DNA from: Uloborus plumipes
Taxonomy: Eukaryota; Arthropoda; Arachnida; Araneae; Uloboridae
Direction of reading: 5' to 3'
Assembly (NCBI GenBank): GCA_038373865.1
Contig: JAXGGA010001582.1
Span: 1-64,000, forward strand
Length of the DNA stretch: 64,000 nt
The notes beneath the pieces were generated by a model. It saw only the letters and a program-made list of their open reading frames with translations, was not told the origin of the DNA and searched no databases. Positions 36,305-50,926 of the stretch are shown in pieces. Numbering within the stretch: the stretch's first letter is position 1; every line of letters begins with the position of its first letter. The position numbers were made by a program, and so were the translations under genes.

Positions 36305-37048
36305 CCGTATTACCCCACAATATCAAAGTTGCCAGGAAAAAGTCAGGTTGACGAGCATCCTGGGAAATTCAAATTTTCCGGCATGCTGGATAATTCAAGG
36401 TTTTTTTTCCAACAAGAAGATAGTACATTTCTATATACAGTATCAATCCCAAGCAAACCACTGCAAGGAAATGCTAAATCTCCAAAATAACCCTTCTTTC
36501 AAAAACAAATCAGTAAACTTCAGGTTGCTGAGATAAGAATCAATGTGGTTTGCATTTACATTATCCTAATATAGTGAATTAAGATTTTAAAGAATTTTAA
36601 CTGTTTATAAATTCTAATAACATGATCTCTACTGTAATGACAAGCAAAAAAATGGTATCTGCAGCTGAGCCCAAAATAAATTTTTTTTTTAAAGATTTAT
36701 ACTTGTACTATGTATTTCATTCAATTGCCACATTTTCAGAAATTTAATTTTTACATTTATTGTTCACAAATAACCATAAAACAATGTATCTAGGTTACAA
36801 ATAATCAATTTTTCCCAATTTATTTTTAACAAAAATACAGGTACGACTTCTTGGCTTAGCACACTAGTATAGAGCTTATATTAAGGTGAATGTATTTTCT
36901 TAAGTTAATATGTATTGGTTATAGCATTAAGTCATTTTTTTTTCTAACCTTGGTTTTTCCGCCATGTCGGAAAGAACCAGGCAAGGATTATTGAAAATCG
37001 GGTGGCCCCTGAATATTGCAGCATTGTGGCTAATGTGGGGTAATACGG
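36305..37048. mobile_element. MITE with CCGTATTACCCCACA ends
   Basis: CCGTATTACCCCACAATA at the left is inverted at the right (TGTGGGGTAATACGG). The left flank is TA; the right flank is TG, probably a mutated TA. Subterminal 'ccaggaaaaagtcagg' and 'gaaccaggcaagg' segments may also pair. The element is 744 bp without a gene. Confidence 0.7.
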
Positions 37049-37049
37049 T

Positions 37050-40000
37050 GAGATTTTCTTTTTTTTCAAATATAATCCCTAGAACATATGTGCCAACTTT
37101 TATAAATTAGGTTTAAAATTTATGCAATTTAGCTGTTCTTAAGCTTTAGTCCTGGCTGTTTACGCATTTTAGAATTGGATCGCATCTGTAAAATTTTCCC
37201 GTTTTGTATTGCTGTGTGGTTCTACGAGATGGACATTGCGAATTTTGTGCTTATAATTATTTTTAACTTTTCTTATATCTCACGTTGGTTAGCAGAGGGC
37301 TTATACGATTATGGTTTTGAAATGCCTTCTTGAGAAATTTCAATTCAACATGGAAAAAGATGGTTCAGAGCTCAAACAGTGTTTGAATGACCAATTTATT
37401 TTTCCTTCTGTTAACTAGACATGTGAAATGTTTAGGATTTGATAGTTAATGAATCTATAAATACCATAGATGGGAGTAAACTGATTTCAAATCTGTAAGC
37501 ATATTCAACAATTTTTTGACAATAGATATGTATTTCAACATGCACTCAACTCTTGATTACTCCAAGCCCCAAACCAGCACAGTTGACTGGATAACTTTTT
37601 GGCCTGTTGTAGTAAGTTTCATATCTTAACATCATTTAGCAACATTTTCTAATCAAATGAGTACTGAGCAATTATTGACTATACAGACTTGCCAACTTTC
37701 CTGCTTTAAGCAGGAGGCTCCTGTTTTCTTGTTTAATTTTTAGCCTCTTACTCCAGAGAAGATTCTCCTGCTTTTTAGGAAATCAAGCAGTAGCAGAAAC
37801 TCATTGACTCTCAAGAGTACTGTATTCTTAGTTTTGAGTTCGGTTTGGTAATGGAAATTTGTTAAACCTAGTGCCTGTTTAGAGTGAAGGAATCAGATAT
37901 TTATTACACCAAGAATTTGGGCTGTATATTTTTGGAAACTGCTGGGGCAGATACTTAATTTTTTATGACCATGTATGAATGCTAATTATAAATATTTATT
38001 TTTTTCTCTGTTTATAAAGTTTTCCTCTGAATTAATTGCTGGACTCAGAATAATGTATTAAATAATCTCTTAAAAAATAAAAGTAGCACAAATCAGTGTT
38101 ATATTTCAATCTTTGAAATTATGTTTAAAAAAAACGTGAGCTTAAAAATGTGAACATTTTGTTAATTGTTTTATAATTTATTTCAAAAAAACAAGAAAAT
38201 TATGAATTTTGTATTAGCAGTCATCTGGTTATCCGTTTTGTAAAGTTGGCAAATCTAATTATATTTTGAAATGTATGGATTTAATGTTTTTTAATATTCA
38301 CTAAAATATAAAAGCATATTAATTTCCAAAATTTCCTTGTAATTTTTTCTGAAAGTAATCATTAACTCAAAGCTTGTGTTCTGTACAAATTTTAATCCAT
38401 CAAACTGTACTGGTTCTTGAATGTTTTGGATATTTTGCCTTTAACTAAAACTTGGTAGTTTTGTTCGAAATTTGTGTTGAAAAGAGAAAATTGGTGGAAT
38501 AAGTTTAATTAGTAGTTAGGCTGGATCTTTTATGTGGTCATTAGCCTGTTTAATGATTTGCAGTTCATTTTGTAGAATTGGATGAAACTCAACAATATGT
38601 ACGCCATAGGCTTTAGCCAAAGTAATTCATTGTATAATGTTGATGGAAAAAGTGTCTTCTTTCATTCATTCATTATTTTATTTTTCCAGAAGGTTCTCAT
38701 TCCCAATAAAAGCCTAAATTTCCTAAAAAATTTCAGACCTCTTAAAATTGTACTAGAGTTTTGTGGCATTCCTAAAACAATTTAAAAATTTACAGGAGCT
38801 TTTTAGGGGAACTTAAATTACCTTTCTCTCTGAAAGTATCTTATAGCCAAAAGCAAACTTTTTCCGAGACATTTAATGTGATAAAGACATTTTGGCAAAA
38901 TATTTCGTTAAAAACGCATTCTTCACACTATTTTTAATCTCGGAACAGACTTAAAATTATTCCTCTTAAAAAGAACTATTTAATCTTTAACACTACTGTT
39001 TCACCACTCTACCTGAATGAAACATAACCTGCATGTGAAATTTTTAGACTTTGAGCTGTTTCTTATGCGCCTAAGCTCAATTATTTGCGAATTTCACAAT
39101 CTGTTTGCATCCTCTTCTATAAAACTCATTCATTTTCGTTTACTGTGTAAATTCACCGCTTGGATTTTGATAATTTGATTCTTACCATTAGTTTGACTTT
39201 ATTTGGTTTATAGATCATTTGTAGGTTTGTCATTTAATGCCATTCAAAAATGTCAATCCTGTTGCATCTGAAGCAGTTCAAACTATGAGCATTATTAAAA
39301 AGTAACATTAGTTTTATCGAACTTGGTTCTCAAAAGTTTTTTTTTTTTTTTGTGTGTTTTATGTTAAAATAGGAACTTAAATTTCCAAGTAAGAACATTT
39401 AAAATAATATCTTCCTTATCAATCTATAGAGATGCACATAGCAGGTTCTAAAGATGCAGTATGATATATCATGGAAGTGACTATTATGTAAATTATGAAA
39501 ATTAAGTTAAATAGCAAATAATATAACGTTGTAATGTGAACTTATTTTAATATTAGTTGGAAATTCTAATGTCATCCTTAAGGGAACTGAGATGTAACTG
39601 TTTACTTCTAAGTGTATGATGATTAAACTTAATCAAATAAAATTGTACAAAATATTAACAGTCAACTATACCACACACACAAAAAATGTACTACATTTGA
39701 AATATTTGTAGATCAATAAAATAATTTGTATTTCATTCAAAGGATATTCATTAACTCTTAGCACAATCTTTGAAATTAACTGGTACTTAAATTAAAACAT
39801 CATACCAAATGTTTTATTAATGGATGTTTTTTGTTTCTAAATATTTTAAACACAAATTTTAGTATGATATTTCAAAAGCATTTTAAATACTTGAATGTTG
39901 CCTTAATTATTGCTAAAAATAGTTGGAAAGTTTGCTCCATTTAAGGCAACATATTTTTAGTATCCAGTAGTGTTATAATGAAATAAAGTTAACCATTTGT

Positions 40001-40228
40001 CGAAATTGTGAAGTCTTCAGACATGGAGCCATTGAACCAAGTATTTTTTTTTTACCATTGTAAAATTTCTCTTATCAATAAATTACGTTAAAAATATCAA
40101 ATAAGAAAGTTAAAATACTCCATTTAGTTTTATGAACCTGTTTTAATCTATGCAATGAATGGATTATTATTTAGTTTCAACATAATTGTAATATTTATGA
40201 TGGGGCTTTTTATATTGTTGTAAATATA
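37050..40228. other. No gene recognised
   Basis: AT-rich sequence without identifiable exon, RNA gene or paired element ends. Confidence 0.45.
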
Positions 40229-40450
40229 CAGTAAAACCTCATTAAGACATCACGCTGATGATTTATCCATCTGCTTAAGTCGGCTTTTTTCTTAAATCTG
40301 AACATGGTCTTGCACATTACAATATAAAACAACTCTCCTTTACTTGACATCAAGTCCAATAACTTGTCATGCACGAAAATTGCCAAAAGCATCTTTCTTC
40401 TCTCTTTTGAGTGTCGTGTGTTTTCAACTCCTCCCATTTACTTTAAAAAT
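40229..40450 (+). mobile_element. One-ended pogo/Tigger-type fragment
   Basis: TA followed by CAGTAAAACCTCATTAAGAC is a typical pogo-like terminus. No partner end was found downstream, so the right boundary is arbitrary. A 75-codon frame on the other strand here has no recognisable domain. Confidence 0.5.
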
Positions 40451-40570
40451 GCTTTCTTTAAGAGGTATTTTAGACCATATTTGTCAGTTGAGCAAAATAC
40501 CTCTTAGTACTCTATTTTTGATAAGCATTTCTTAGAGTCCTGCTGCATTCAAAGCATACTTGTGTCTTAA

Positions 40571-41070
40571 CCCTTCACTGCACGGTGTGCCAGATCTGGC
40601 ACAAACCAAATAAACCCTCATATATTCCTATGATTTTTAAATGCAGTTAAACTGAGCTTTGTGCCCCTTCTGGAACATTGCTATAACAGTTTAGTGTGGT
40701 TTTTTATGCACTAGTTAGTTGCACTAGTCTAGGTATTACAGTTCTTGCTTTTGAAAGAAAGAGTGTCTGCATTTCCGTTAGAAGTGTGCTTAGTCATTAT
40801 TTCCTTTGTTCTAAAAATGTTTAAATACTCTTAGTGGAAAGTTTGTTTATACCACTTATGGCACAAAACACATTGTAGATTATTACACTTATCGGTATAC
40901 AAAGCATATGATATGTGCTTTGTGCCATATATAGAACAAACAATTAAAACATCATTTTTGGTGCAAATTTTTAAGATTAATTTTTTTTTTCATTTTTCCT
41001 GAACTCGGGGCTATTTAAAGGTAACATATAATTTTTTTCATGAAAATATAAAAAATCGTGCAGTGAAGGG
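40571..41070. mobile_element. piggyBac-like MITE with TTAA target sites
   Basis: TTAA at 40567-40570 and 41071-41074 flank perfect inverted ends CCCTTCACTGCACG and CGTGCAGTGAAGGG. The body is 500 bp with no gene. A palindrome GTGCCAGATCTGGCAC sits just inside the left end, and 'tttgtgcc' recurs several times. Confidence 0.88.
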
Positions 41071-41074
41071 TTAA

Positions 41075-43640
41075 ATTGTCAATTCTCCTGAGGGTGACTT
41101 CATTTCATTATGAATAAACCTTGCCAAGAGGACTATTGTTTCACTTTCAGTTTTTTGTTACCTTGTTTCTTTAGAACCTCTAGTTATTAAACTTATTTGC
41201 ACTTTTCTGAAAAATCACTTGTTAAGAAAAAAAAATAATAAGAACTCCACACAACACCGTATTCTTAAAACTATATTAAATTATTCTTGCATTGAAATGC
41301 TAATTTCTGCTGATTCCATAAGATAGGCATAAAAATTGCTGAGGAGTTAACCATTGATTTCGGTACCAACAGTGCTCAGCTGGACCATTTCAAAGATAAA
41401 CATTGCTTTATATTCATTCATTGTCTTGTGTTGGTTTCTGAAACCAATCCAACAACACTTAATGAACATATCTCCATGTTTTTTGGAGGGCCTAATACTA
41501 AGGTCGCAAAAATTCCTGCGCTGCGTAGGTCATCAAAAATGTTTTATCCCATGAGTGATAACTGAGCCAGGTTTTACCCTATGTATAATAGCTAACAACA
41601 CTTTTAAGAAAAAAACGTTTTTTGAAAATGATTAAGAACTGAAGTTTTTTTACTACATTTATGCAAAGCAAATGTTTTTTCTGCATATGAAAGGCTGATA
41701 AATATTTTCGATACTCAATTATGTAGAAGAAGCATAAGTTAAATATAAATTGTGGGAAATTTCATCTTTTCTTTGGCCATCGATGTAACAACTTTAATTC
41801 ATGTATAGTGAACTTTCAAAAGTGAGCCTTCATGGTATTAGCAGCCAAATATATAATTTTTCAAATTTTAGTTATGTTTTCATTGAGACTAGGGATTAAT
41901 CTTTCGTTTCGGAATTGATGTTGTAGTGGGCTCGAGGGCCTAGTATTAATGAGATCTGCTGCTTACCATCTAATTTATAAAAATTGTGTAGATAAAAATG
42001 TTTTGAGTTTGCTAAAGTTACAGGTCAGCCCCCACCCCTTGTTATTCCACATGTGTAAATTGACCTACAATTTTTTTTTAATTTTTGAAATATGTTATTT
42101 ATTAATTCTCTAATCATTTCATGCTATAAATATTCTGTAATGTATTAGAGATAAATCTTGGTGAACTAAAGTAAGATGGTTTTATGTAGAGATATATCTA
42201 CCTGTGTGTAGAGTGAAGAGCTAACCTCAATATAGGATCATCTGCAAACGTTTCAATATCAATCTGCCACTTAACCAGTAACTTGCCAAGTACATTTATG
42301 TTTAATTTCAATGCATTTTAATTTACTTTCGGAGAAATCCAATATAGTCCTTTAACCTAATTTATTATTATTTTGTGTGAAATGTTTTTCTCCACGCTGA
42401 GTTACATTTTACTTGTAATGTTGCATCAATTATTTATATTTTTGTGTTAATGAAGCAACAAATTTATGATGCTCATGAATATGTGTGTGGTTTTGTTAGT
42501 GTACAACTTTCTTTACGTATAATAGACTATACTTGTGCAAACTTCCTTTCTTTTACAAGCCCATTCAATTTGAAAGTTTTAATTAGAACTTAAGCAAAAT
42601 AGGCACATCTTCGGCCACCATTTGACCTAAGCTGTAATATAATGAGCAATAATTAAAATAACGGTGGGAAATTGTAATTTACCCCAGCAAATATATGCTA
42701 TTGTGATATCAAAGATTTGAATCACAAAGCATGGTTCACAGTATAATTTTACTCATTTCATTCATTTGCTGTTTATTTTATTTATTTATTTTTTCAATTT
42801 GAAAATAGATGCTCAAATTCTTGTAAAAAATTTTCAGATATTAATGTTACTCAATTTGAGGTTTGTTCTTCACATCTAAATATTTCTTTGAAAAAGAAAT
42901 GAAATCATATTTAACTATGCAAAAACTATTTTATACGTATTTTTGAATTTCTTTCAAGATTGTCCACGAATCAATAAGACGTGCAAGTTCTTATGTCATG
43001 AAATTATTTTATTATTATGCAACATTTGAAAGCAATATTTTCCTCACTGCAAATTTTGAAATATGCACACAAGTATGTTTAATTATATATGAAATTGATT
43101 TTTAAATAATTTATGCTATGGTAATTTTCCTTACTGTATTTTAAATATTTTTGTGCAAGAATATTTTGATCCAAGAAGCATGAAATTAAATGTGACATGC
43201 ATTAAGTACAAAGTTATAATTTTGAAAAATGCCTTCAATTTCGCCTGATCCTTCTTCACCCTGATTTTGCATTATAATAAAAAAAATATGCCAGTGATAG
43301 TAATTTTTAATATTTTATTGACTAATTGAAAAACAAGCATACTATATTCTAGGAAATGATATTGCTCAAATGTTTGTAGTATGTAGTTTGGTGATAAATC
43401 TATATAATTGAAGCAGTTTAAGAAAATATAAAGAAATATGCTTAGTGCAAATGAGAAATTTCTGTGAAATGAATTTGAGACTGAAATTATGTGCATTAAA
43501 CTAGTTTCTTCATGCATGCATGTTTGTGTATGCCTGCATACCAGTGGTTTTTGTACCTCGTGCATATTAAAGCAATAAAATTGTTGAGAAAAAGACATAC
43601 ATCACTTTTTAATTAATCACAGCAGTTAAGCCACAAATAA
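41075..43640. other. No gene recognised
   Basis: AT-rich sequence with no supported feature. Confidence 0.45.
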
Positions 43641-43644
43641 TTAA

Positions 43645-44578
43645 AAGACAGTTTTTATAAGAAAACTGTGGCAAAAATGGGGTATCAAGATACACACCAT
43701 TTTTGATTTTAATGAAATTTGTACGATATTCTTCTGAGCATTTTAGAAAACACATATTTTTCCTTTTCATTTAAAAAATTTTTTGGGTACATGTAAAAAA
43801 TTAACACATCGAAATTTTCCCAAATCAATATTTTCTAAAATTTGATTATCTCTGTGTCAAATTCAGATGAATTAGTTGAATTCAAAACTGAAGTATTTCA
43901 TTTTAATATCTTCAAACAAATATTGGGAACTTGAAAAGACTTTGCCCATTGTGCTGTCACTAGTTTGTGTCGACATACATTCTAATTTGAAATGCATGCA
44001 GAAAGTTCTACCCTGACCCTTATTGCACAGATTGTCAGGCACATACAAAGTACACTTTTTGTCTGATGACGAAATAGTTATCTTCTTACAGCAGTGAAGA
44101 TTGGTCATACATTTAATGAGGTTAATAAACTTATATATTTTTTGTACAAGTTAAAGGCTGAAACTAATTGTTGAACCTCAGTGCATGGAACTAGGAGGCC
44201 CCAAACATGAAACTTTTTCACTTTCTTCTACGAAGTTTGGCCACCCCTGCCAGGATCCACTGAAAGTCAGTCATAAAATTTACGATATATTTCAATTAAT
44301 TTAATAAATACCATGTTGTAATCACAAGAGTTTTTTGGCTGATGCTCAATGCAGGGAGAAAATTGAATTTAAAAAAATGTTATGAATGCAAATGCGACGA
44401 CCAGCAACAGGCTAGGAACATTTCTTAGTCATTTTCTACTTTACGAATTTTTACAAGACCCCAAAATTTTTTTTTGGACTAATAGAAAAAAATGTCTTTA
44501 AAATCCTAAGAAACCATTGCTCAGCAAAATCAAAAATGGTATGTATCTGGCCTGTCTGACTCTTATAAAAACTGCCTC
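43645..44578. mobile_element. piggyBac-like MITE with long inverted ends
   Basis: TTAA at 43641-43644 and 44579-44582 flank ends sharing 'GRCAGTTTTTATAAGA' and then 'AGATACAYACCATTTTTGAT' in inverted orientation, about 70 bp with a gap. It is 934 bp and non-coding. TTAA duplication supports the piggyBac superfamily, although the terminal bases are not the usual CCC. Confidence 0.7.
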
Positions 44579-44582
44579 TTAA

Positions 44583-47500
44583 ATATGCCTAGTATAAAAA
44601 TAATACTAATGTTCCCAGAGTTAAGTTATATTTCATTTTTTAGTTAGAATTCTGGAAAACACGATAGCTTTTTTAGAAGTGCATGCTTATTAAATATTCT
44701 ATGCATTTAGCGATCTTTTTTAAATGTTAGCTTGAAAGTAACTTCTAGTGTGTCAGTATTTTAATTATTAACGTTTATAAAGGCCAAATTTTTATCTTTT
44801 GTGCAGAATTTTAATGGAGAGTAGAATAAAATTTTATGTTTTATATACAATGTAGTGGAAATGGAATGAAGCTTCGACCTGGTTGAAACACTAAGTTTGA
44901 TTTGGCCTATTATAATTTTTGGAAATTTTTATTTTACAATTTTAATTGCATAAAATATTGTCTTTCAAGCTGTACACAATTATAAAACATAGAAGAAAAT
45001 TATATTTAATTAAAATGACTGTGTATTGAACTGTTGAAACCAGAGACTGTTCAATAATTAACAATATATTCTATTTAACTTGAAAGTTTTTGTGAAGTAA
45101 ATGGGTTCAATTAAGTTCAGTTAATAATTATATGAACAACTTTAGTTGCTTTAAAATGAAACTAGTAAAATGTGGCTTTCTTTACACATTTCAAGTATTG
45201 ACACTAACAAAAAAAAATAATAATAATAATTTTTTAACATCTACCAGGTCTGGATGTTTTTTAAAATCATATTTTATTTAACAAAGTTAGAGCTATAAAA
45301 ATTTCAGTTTTTGTTAAATTTATTAATATTTTGATCAAATTTAACCCATTTTCTAGATATTGATCAAGATTATTGATAATAGTCCAGAATTATAAAACAT
45401 CCTGATAATTAATAGTAAATTCAAGCTGAATTTTTAATGTTTATCAAGCAAATTATAAGGATACTTGCACATTCACTTTTGATGAAAGACGCTTTGATTC
45501 ATTTGTTATTTTAAAGAAAAAGCTTAGCTTTAATTTAATTCTTTTTTAAATAAACAGCTCTAAACTAAACGTTTTAAATATTTTATTTAAAATATAAATA
45601 CTAAGTGAAAAATAAATAAGAATGCATGTATATAATTCTTACAAAATCAACTTCATTTTTTTTCTACACACACAATATTAATATTTCATGTAAATAGCTA
45701 ATTTCTTGTTAAATTATTCTGTGATTTAATATTTGATCATATTAGTTGGTTTTATAAAAAAACATCAAGTTAACTGTAGAACATGCTTTTCAGATTCCAA
45801 ATAATGCTTCATAATATTTATTTACAGTAAAAAAATTTAAATGTCTTTTTTTCTATACGAAGCAAAAAAAAAAAAAACTTTAATTAGTGAAATTTATTAA
45901 AAAATGTACCAGTAACCTAAACATGTTGTATAACACTAGGAATATTGAAACATATAAAGTATAGTACATTGTGTGTATGCATTCAATGCTAAAACTTCAA
46001 TATGTGCAGTAACCGAAGCTTCCGTATTCGGCTCTTTGGCCAAACTGCTCTTCCTGCCATCTCTATAATGTAGTAATTTTTCAGTTTATTGATGCACATT
46101 TAAAGATTGATCTCTGTTTTTGTTCTCATTATATTGCGCAACATAGGATGTGTTCTGTTTGAATTGAAAATATTAAATTTTATTTATTAATGTTCAAAGT
46201 ATTCCAACTAACTTAAATGCTTGGGAGTTTTTAGCGCTTTTTAATCTATTTTTCGCTGCCATTCTACTATTTTTTGATATTGTTTGCGTTGTATGTTTAT
46301 TTGTGTCCTTTTAATGGTCTAGAAGGAAAATGGTTTTGAAAAGTTTCAATTTATTTTCTAAGTTTATGAACGCTTCCATGTTTTCCTTTGTTTTCTCCTC
46401 TTTCGAATTCTTTATCTATTTGAACATGTTCATAATAAAAATATTTAAAATACGTATCTTATTTTGTTGTGTTAATTGTTTTTGTCATAGGGAAACAATC
46501 AAAATTGTATCATTGATAAAGTTAAATATTTTTACACATGGCTGACTCTTGATATTTTGAAATTGTTGAACCTGAGAAAAATATTCTAGCTTTTCTAAAC
46601 TTAAGATAGTGAAAAGGTCATATTTGAATTGAAAAAGCCTTTTTTAACATTTGATGGTAAAAATGATTTCAGGATACGATCAAAAAGGAAAATTTTTAGC
46701 ATTTAGATAAACTCAAATAAAAATAATAATTACAGAAATGTTTAATAAAATATTGACTATGAAGTATTGTATTAAAGGCAATACAATTTATAAGATATTG
46801 TAAATTGAATCATCGAAAGTGCAAGGAAAAAAAAAAGATTGCATCCAACAACTCCATAATAAGGAGTGCAATTTTGTATCAGGGAAGAAATCTTTACATT
46901 TTGTATTTGAGTTAGTTTTGAATTTGGGACTTAACTGTGATGAAAAAGTTATGAAGGGTGAATTTGAGATATCGAGAGTTGACTGTACTTACTTCTGCAG
47001 AAAATGTGGTGTTCATTTAAAATTGAGCTTGAATATATTTTATCTTTATTGATCTCATCGAAAATATTACAAGAAACTCATTTTTAATGGAAGTATTTGA
47101 AGTTATAGATGTCTTTTTTCCAGAAACTATTTTTTGTCAGTAATTGCTGTACGATTATTGCATTTCCTACTGGTTCTCAATCAACAAATGAAGTTTTATA
47201 ATAATAGCAATCTTGAAGCTTTTATTTTTCCCATTTGTGTGCTTTTTTCATTAAAAATAACGTTTTTACTGGTGGTTTTCTATGTTTATAAATATTTACT
47301 TTTTGATCTGAAGATCAATTATTTGGCAGGATTTATTTTAAATATTATTAGCCAGGCTCCCATGTTTTCTACACTAGATGCCTTTTTTTTTTTTTTGAGG
47401 TAAGAGAGTATGGAAGAACTTAAAAAGAATTTTAAAAATTTGACTTGAAAGACTGTCTTGTAGTTTTCAAAACATGGAGGATTCCATTTAGATTATTCAA

Positions 47501-47756
47501 GTTAATCTGAAAGGAGATTAAAACTAACAACGTACAAGTTGTGTTCTCTATGACTTTTAAAACTTTTAAATGTTGTGTAAGGTGCTAGCACTAATATTTG
47601 TTCAATTAGTAAAAAGGTTGTGAATGACGCATTTTGTGCATCAAATATCTGGCAGTCAAAAAATTGGCAGCAAAAAAGTTTCAGTGTGCTGCTTTTCTGT
47701 AAATTTAACATCAAGACCTCCACAATGACCATGTTCTTTTTTCCTCATCTAATTTG
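44583..47756. other. No gene recognised
   Basis: AT-rich sequence with short random frames only. Confidence 0.45.
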
Positions 47757-48117
47757 CTTTCAGGCAGGGTGCGCACAGACTCCTGGGAAACTACTTGAGG
47801 AAAAAAAAGTAATTTCCAAGGTACTTGGAACTCTTTGGATTTTCTAAATTTTCCTTGGAATTATTCACGAATAAAAACTAACACAACTTCGATTATCTTT
47901 GCAAGTTTTAGAGAAAGAAATATTTGCCATTTGATTACAAAATTTAAAAACAACTGTTTGGAGCCCCATACAGTCTGGCATAGTCTCACAGCAGCTTTAA
48001 TATTCTAGTTTAAAAATATTTCGCAAGCGTTTTGCAATTACTATTTTTGCTGATTGTTGTTTTTACGCTGAATTAATGTGAGTAAAGTTTGACTGTTAAA
48101 TTTTTTGTAACCTTATT

Positions 48118-49433
48118 CAGGGTTCGTACGCTCCTTACAAACTCCTGCTTTTTAACAAAAGAAAATAAGGGCTCTTAAGACTCCTGAATTTTGCCATTAT
48201 CTCCTTACAAACTCCTTATTTTTTATTTTGTTAATACATGCTCTTAAATATTTTCTTCTACCACTAATTCCAGAGGCGATTGTGGTCAAGTATTACACCG
48301 GAATTCCATCATTTTTCCGTGTGTTAATACCGGAAATACTGTATTTTTCGTTATGCTTTTGTCTTCCCACATCCGAAATTTTTTTCCTTACTCCAAATTT
48401 TCGACGATTATATCGATGATTATTCATTTTATTCATCGTATAAACCTGTTATAATGACCGTTTATTTGCCCGTTTTTATGCTTTTGATGCCTTCATTTTA
48501 AATTATGCAATCTCATTGCATCCGGTTGGAGAAGCGAATTTTTCTGATTTTTGATGCGATCTTTACCCTTTATGGGGCAAATAACTAATATTTCTTTTTA
48601 TTTCTATTAAAATCGTAAATTTAAAAAAATTAAGTAAAATTCTGTGTTCTTTATGAGTAAAAAAATTAAAATTTAAATCAATGATTTAATTTAAATTTTG
48701 CCTCAAATAAGTTGATTGCTATAAAATAGTTTGTCCCAAAGCGTAAAAATGTAAATTCAATATAATTTTACTTGGATAAATTCTTTTGTATGCCGTTTTT
48801 TCCTGTTGTACGCGTTCATTTTAAAAATCGCGATCTTTTTACATCCGCCATTGGAATAAGATGCTTTACATTTATAATGTTTACTATACTCTTTCAAGAG
48901 ACCTACAATTAAAATTTCATTTTATTTTTTGTGAAAATCATTAAGTTGAAAAGTTTTAAGCGAAAACATGTTAATTGGTTCAAGAAAGTTTTAAGCTATT
49001 TTGGCTTCTACTATTTTTAGTGAACTTATTATTTTATTTTGATAATACTTTTCTTTTTTTAAGTTGAATCTTGTTACAAAATTATTAATAAGCATGATTT
49101 TTGAGAAAATATTAATTTTCAATCAATCTTTTTTAAACATTTAAAAATTTTTTTTAGAAATTCATTTTCGAAATAAAATATTTCTCACTGGTCACCCCCC
49201 CCCCCCCTTCTTTTATTCTGAGGCTGCTAACATTCAAGAAGCAGTAATTGCATATTTAACTTTCAGTTTAGTATGTTATTCAATATATTGTATGACGGCA
49301 AAAATAAATAATGCAAGAGTTGTAAAAAAAGCTTTTGCAACATGTGAAAAAAGTCTTTCGACTTTAAATGAGCTCCTGAAAAACTCTTTAAAAACTCCTT
49401 ACTTTTAATTTTTATATTTGAGTATGAACCCTG
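48118..49433. mobile_element. CAGGGTTCG-ended inverted-repeat element
   Basis: CAGGGTTCGTACGCTCCTTA at the left pairs with 'gagtatgaaccctg' and nearby 'aactccttac' at the right. TTATT abuts both ends, but a full 8-bp duplication is not readable. 1.3 kb, with a C13 run near 49195 and no gene. The superfamily is probably hAT. Confidence 0.6.
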
Positions 49434-49846
49434 TTATTACAGTTGTTGTTTAAAATGGATATTCATCCAATGCTAAACAAGCTTACTTTCCTGCTTGGCA
49501 AGCTAACACGGCAAGCTAACTACTAAATTCTAACAGTAGCTGTATCTCCCTCTTAGTTGTTCCAGGCTTTAAACAAATTTAAATATAGCTTTTGAAAAGA
49601 TTGAGCCATTTTAAAAAATAGGCATGGCTTAGCTGTTAGTCATTTTGTTTTAGTCTAAAGTCAGCTGAGTTGCAGCCTCTCTCGATTTAGGCGAGCAGAT
49701 TTGGTATTAAATTCAAGTGGTATTAAAGGCAAAGTGGTATTTTACTCTGTGTAAGTCTCTGATGACTACATTAGTTAAATTTAATATCTCGCAAGATCAC
49801 CTCTTAATTGTCACCATGAAATCCGTAGTAAAATCTCGATTGAAGG

Positions 49847-50926
49847 TAGGGATCCACCGGTTAATCGGCCACTTTGCCGATTATTAATAATCGGCATAAT
49901 TTTACCGATTAATCGGCGGAAAATTTATTTTTTTAAATCTTACTTTTTTTAAGTAGACCTTCACCAAGAAATGATAATGAGTAATTTATTAACAGTAAAT
50001 AAATATTAATTAAATAATAAAATTAAATAAATTTATGCAATCCTTACTAAAACATATAGTATGATATTGTATAGAGTAAAAACAAATAGTTCATACAGTG
50101 CTTAAAACTAAATGAAATATCAAAGGATGATCCTCACAGCTGATATTCATCTGACACTAGTGAGAATAATTAAGTTCCTGAACTTTTAAACTGGAATGCA
50201 AAAACGTAAGTATTTATTCTACTTTGTCAATCAAACGACGGAAAAATATGGTTTCAATAAAATTACTTTTAGTATGCCTTGAACAAGACACTGCGATGAA
50301 AAAATTTATTCAAAAGACATATATAATGTTCTTCAAACATAAGTATCATATGTAGTACGGAAGTGCAGAGAGTAAAAACAAAATAATTCAAAAATGAAGT
50401 ATAAAAAAATAATCGTCACAGTTGATACAAATTTTTTAATAAATCAATTTTCCTATTTTGAATAAAAATACACATATAGACAAGTTAGCAACATTTTTTG
50501 CGTGTCAATACTTTTCTCTTAGCATATTGCTTTTAAACAAATTCTAATATTCACAATGAATAAAAGTCTGGAATTAAGTCTCGAATTTTAATTAATTGAA
50601 CAAAAGTCTAGTTAACATAATTAGCGATGTATTAATTATACTTTGTGTTAATGTACTTTCATTGACAATAATATAAAAATTGATTCAAAGCATGTGCATA
50701 AAATTTTGAAATTATTTTTGGAATATTAGGAAAATGGAAAAAAAAAATTCAGAAATAAAGTAATAATTCCTTCTAAAATCAGAACTGTAAAAACGAAGGA
50801 AAAAGAACTGTGATTTTAAAATTAGTAGAATAAAAAAAATAATCAATCTGATCATTAATCGGCCTGGCCGATTATCAACAGCCGATTAATCAGTATTCTG
50901 CCAATTTGCTTATTGGTGCATTCCTA
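49847..50926. mobile_element. hAT MITE with TAGGGATNCACCG ends and perfect 8-bp TSD
   Basis: ATTGAAGG at 49839-49846 is repeated exactly at 50927-50934. The element starts TAGGGATCCACCGGTTAATC and ends TGGTGCATTCCTA. 'ccgattaatcggc' motifs cluster at both ends. TAGGGATGCACCG is a well-known hAT terminal sequence. The interior is AT-rich and non-coding. Confidence 0.9.

Noticed and set aside
47134..47403. 89-codon hydrophobic frame as a membrane-protein exon
   Set aside because: A T-rich sequence gives hydrophobic residues by composition; no splice signals or conserved motif support it.
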